DNA from: Polaromonas sp.
Lineage (GTDB): Bacteria; Pseudomonadota; Gammaproteobacteria; Burkholderiales; Burkholderiaceae_C
DNA: 64,000 nt
Assembly: GCA_013298945.1 (NCBI GenBank)
Contig: JAAFJR010000001.1
Span: 744,001-808,000, forward strand
Reading direction: 5' to 3'
Every line of letters starts with the position of its first letter. Positions within the stretch are counted from its first letter, which is position 1. The position numbers and the translations under genes are program-made. The notes below the pieces were generated by a model. The model was not told the DNA's origin and did no database searches. It worked only from the letters and a program-made list of their open reading frames with translations. Below, in pieces: positions 63,282-64,000 of the stretch.

Positions 63282-64000
63282 GTTACAACTACCGGTGCGT
63301 GGTCACTAGGTCGTTCGTTTTTGCGGGGTAATTTGTCAATGGCACAAGCAGTGACAGACGATTTAAGCGCGTTGCTCACCAAAATGTGATCAATGCGCAG
63401 GCCTTGATTTTTTCGAAATCGAAAATCGCGGTAATCCCACCAGCTGTAGTTTTTAGCGGGCTGATCAAACAAGCGCACAGCATCTGTCAAACCCAGTGCT
63501 ACCAGAGCACGAAGATGGTAGCGTTCTTCCTCGGTGCAGTGGATGGTGCCTTCTAGCCCCACGGGGTCCCACACGTCCAAATCGTCAAAGGTGATGTTGT
63601 AGTCGCCCATGATGACCAGCTTGGGGTGCGCTTGTAGCTCTGTTTTCAGCCAATCACGCAGACCTTTGAGCCAATTCATTTTGTAGTCAAATTTTTCGCT
63701 GCCAGGTTCATGCCCATTGGGGAAATACGCGCCTATCACACGTATGTCGTCTACTGTAGCCGTAATAACCCGTGCCAAATCGTCAGTAAAGCCCGGAATG
63801 TTCTTAACCACATCTGAAACTGTAAGCCCCGTTTTGCTTAGCAAAGCTACGCCGTTATAGGTTTTTTGGCCAAACCATTGGGCGTTGTAGCCCGCTTCCT
63901 GAAACGCCGCTGCTGGAAACTTATCGTCCGTCATCTTGGTTTCTTGCAGCACCAATACATCGACAGGGTTAGCGGCCAGCCAGTCTAATACTTGTGGTAG
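63275..64000 (-). CDS. xthA: Exodeoxyribonuclease III family, 5' truncated
   Basis: AP endonuclease and 3'-5' exonuclease of base excision repair. The frame is open to the window end, so the first residues lie outside; 241 residues are present. Seen: VDVLVLQETKM (the catalytic Glu), WFGQKTYNGVALLSKTGL, VIGAYFPNGHEPGSEKFDYK, GDYNITFDDLDVWDP, and C-terminal RIDHILVS and PSDHAPVVVTL (catalytic Asp-His). The stop codon TAA is inside repeat A. Confidence 0.93.
   Translation of the reverse strand, partial: LPQVLDWLAANPVDVLVLQETKMTDDKFPAAAFQEAGYNAQWFGQKTYNGVALLSKTGLTVSDVVKNIPGFTDDLARVITATVDDIRVIGAYFPNGHEPGSEKFDYKMNWLKGLRDWLKTELQAHPKLVIMGDYNITFDDLDVWDPVGLEGTIHCTEEERYHLRALVALGLTDAVRLFDQPAKNYSWWDYRDFRFRKNQGLRIDHILVSNALKSSVTACAIDKLPRKNERPSDHAPVVVTL

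Noticed and set aside
1-64000. CRISPR arrays, tRNA and rRNA genes, prophage genes
   Set aside because: None found. Repeat A copies are not regularly spaced, occur in both orientations and lie kilobases apart, so they are not a CRISPR array.

Overview
The window looks like a chromosomal segment of a betaproteobacterium in the order Burkholderiales, most likely Comamonadaceae. This rests on the gene order gyrA-pheA-tyrA-aroA/cmk-rpsA-ihfB-lapA-lapB-rfaE-rfaD-comEA, the fused aroA-cmk gene, the neighbourhood ompA-ubiG-gph next to gyrA, the tmRNA tag ANDERFALAA, and a glnA-glnL-glnG nitrogen cluster. Base composition looks near 50% GC by eye, which is low for that family. Genus and species cannot be fixed from the sequence alone.

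Layout. 1-4.7 kb: coaBC (start outside the window), a small membrane ORF, dut, a DUF4287 gene, an FKBP isomerase, a JmjC-type ribosomal oxygenase and an Ala/Lys-rich lipoprotein. 4.8-7.8 kb (minus strand): an MBL-fold hydrolase, bamC and dapA. 8.2-13.5 kb: a 991-residue autotransporter followed directly by two related glycosyltransferases. 13.6-15 kb: an MFS transporter and a 45-residue membrane protein. 15.1-20.5 kb: parE, a lytic transglycosylase and parC. 20.6-22.1 kb: three small genes of unknown function, bounded by repeats. 22.3-25.4 kb: tungstate-type ABC permease and ATPase, a GAF-Fis regulator and crcB. 25.6-39.1 kb (minus strand): comEA-like gene, heptose genes, lapAB, ihfB, rpsA, aroA-cmk, tyrA, pheA and gyrA. 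39.4-43.9 kb: an OmpA protein with a truncated twin, ubiG, gph and a large secreted protein of unknown function. 43.9-46.8 kb: tmRNA and an SOS cassette (umuDC and an SRAP gene around one LexA box). 47-52.7 kb: a light-repair cluster with HiPIP, a DCC protein, three photolyase/cryptochrome genes and DUF2256. 52.7-58.3 kb: an rRNA pseudouridine synthase, a beta-propeller, a polysaccharide deacetylase, a sterol-desaturase-like protein, an EI24 protein and a CinA-like protein. 58.5-63.2 kb: glnA, a periplasmic protein, glnL and glnG. 63.3-64 kb: an exonuclease III family gene running off the window.

The most striking signal is a dispersed repeat of about 48 bp ('repeat A' below). It has a left hairpin GCTAT-(A/T-rich)-ATAGC and a right core GGCAATAAATACGCC followed by GGCTACAGCC. 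I count about 20 copies, roughly one per 3 kb, in both orientations. Four of the six convergent gene junctions carry a copy; the other two carry ordinary intrinsic terminators. Several copies lie inside genes. In two secreted-protein genes the forward repeat encodes the whole hydrophobic core and AxA cleavage site of the signal peptide. In a third (lytic transglycosylase) an inverted pair encodes the leader. Copies also interrupt aroA, an rsuA-like gene, the ribosomal oxygenase and probably coaBC without breaking the frame. This looks like recurrent exaptation of an intergenic mobile repeat as coding sequence, including as a ready-made export signal. A second, GC-rich repeat (repeat B) lies in frame in the cinA-like gene.

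No tRNA, rRNA, CRISPR array, transposase or prophage gene was seen.
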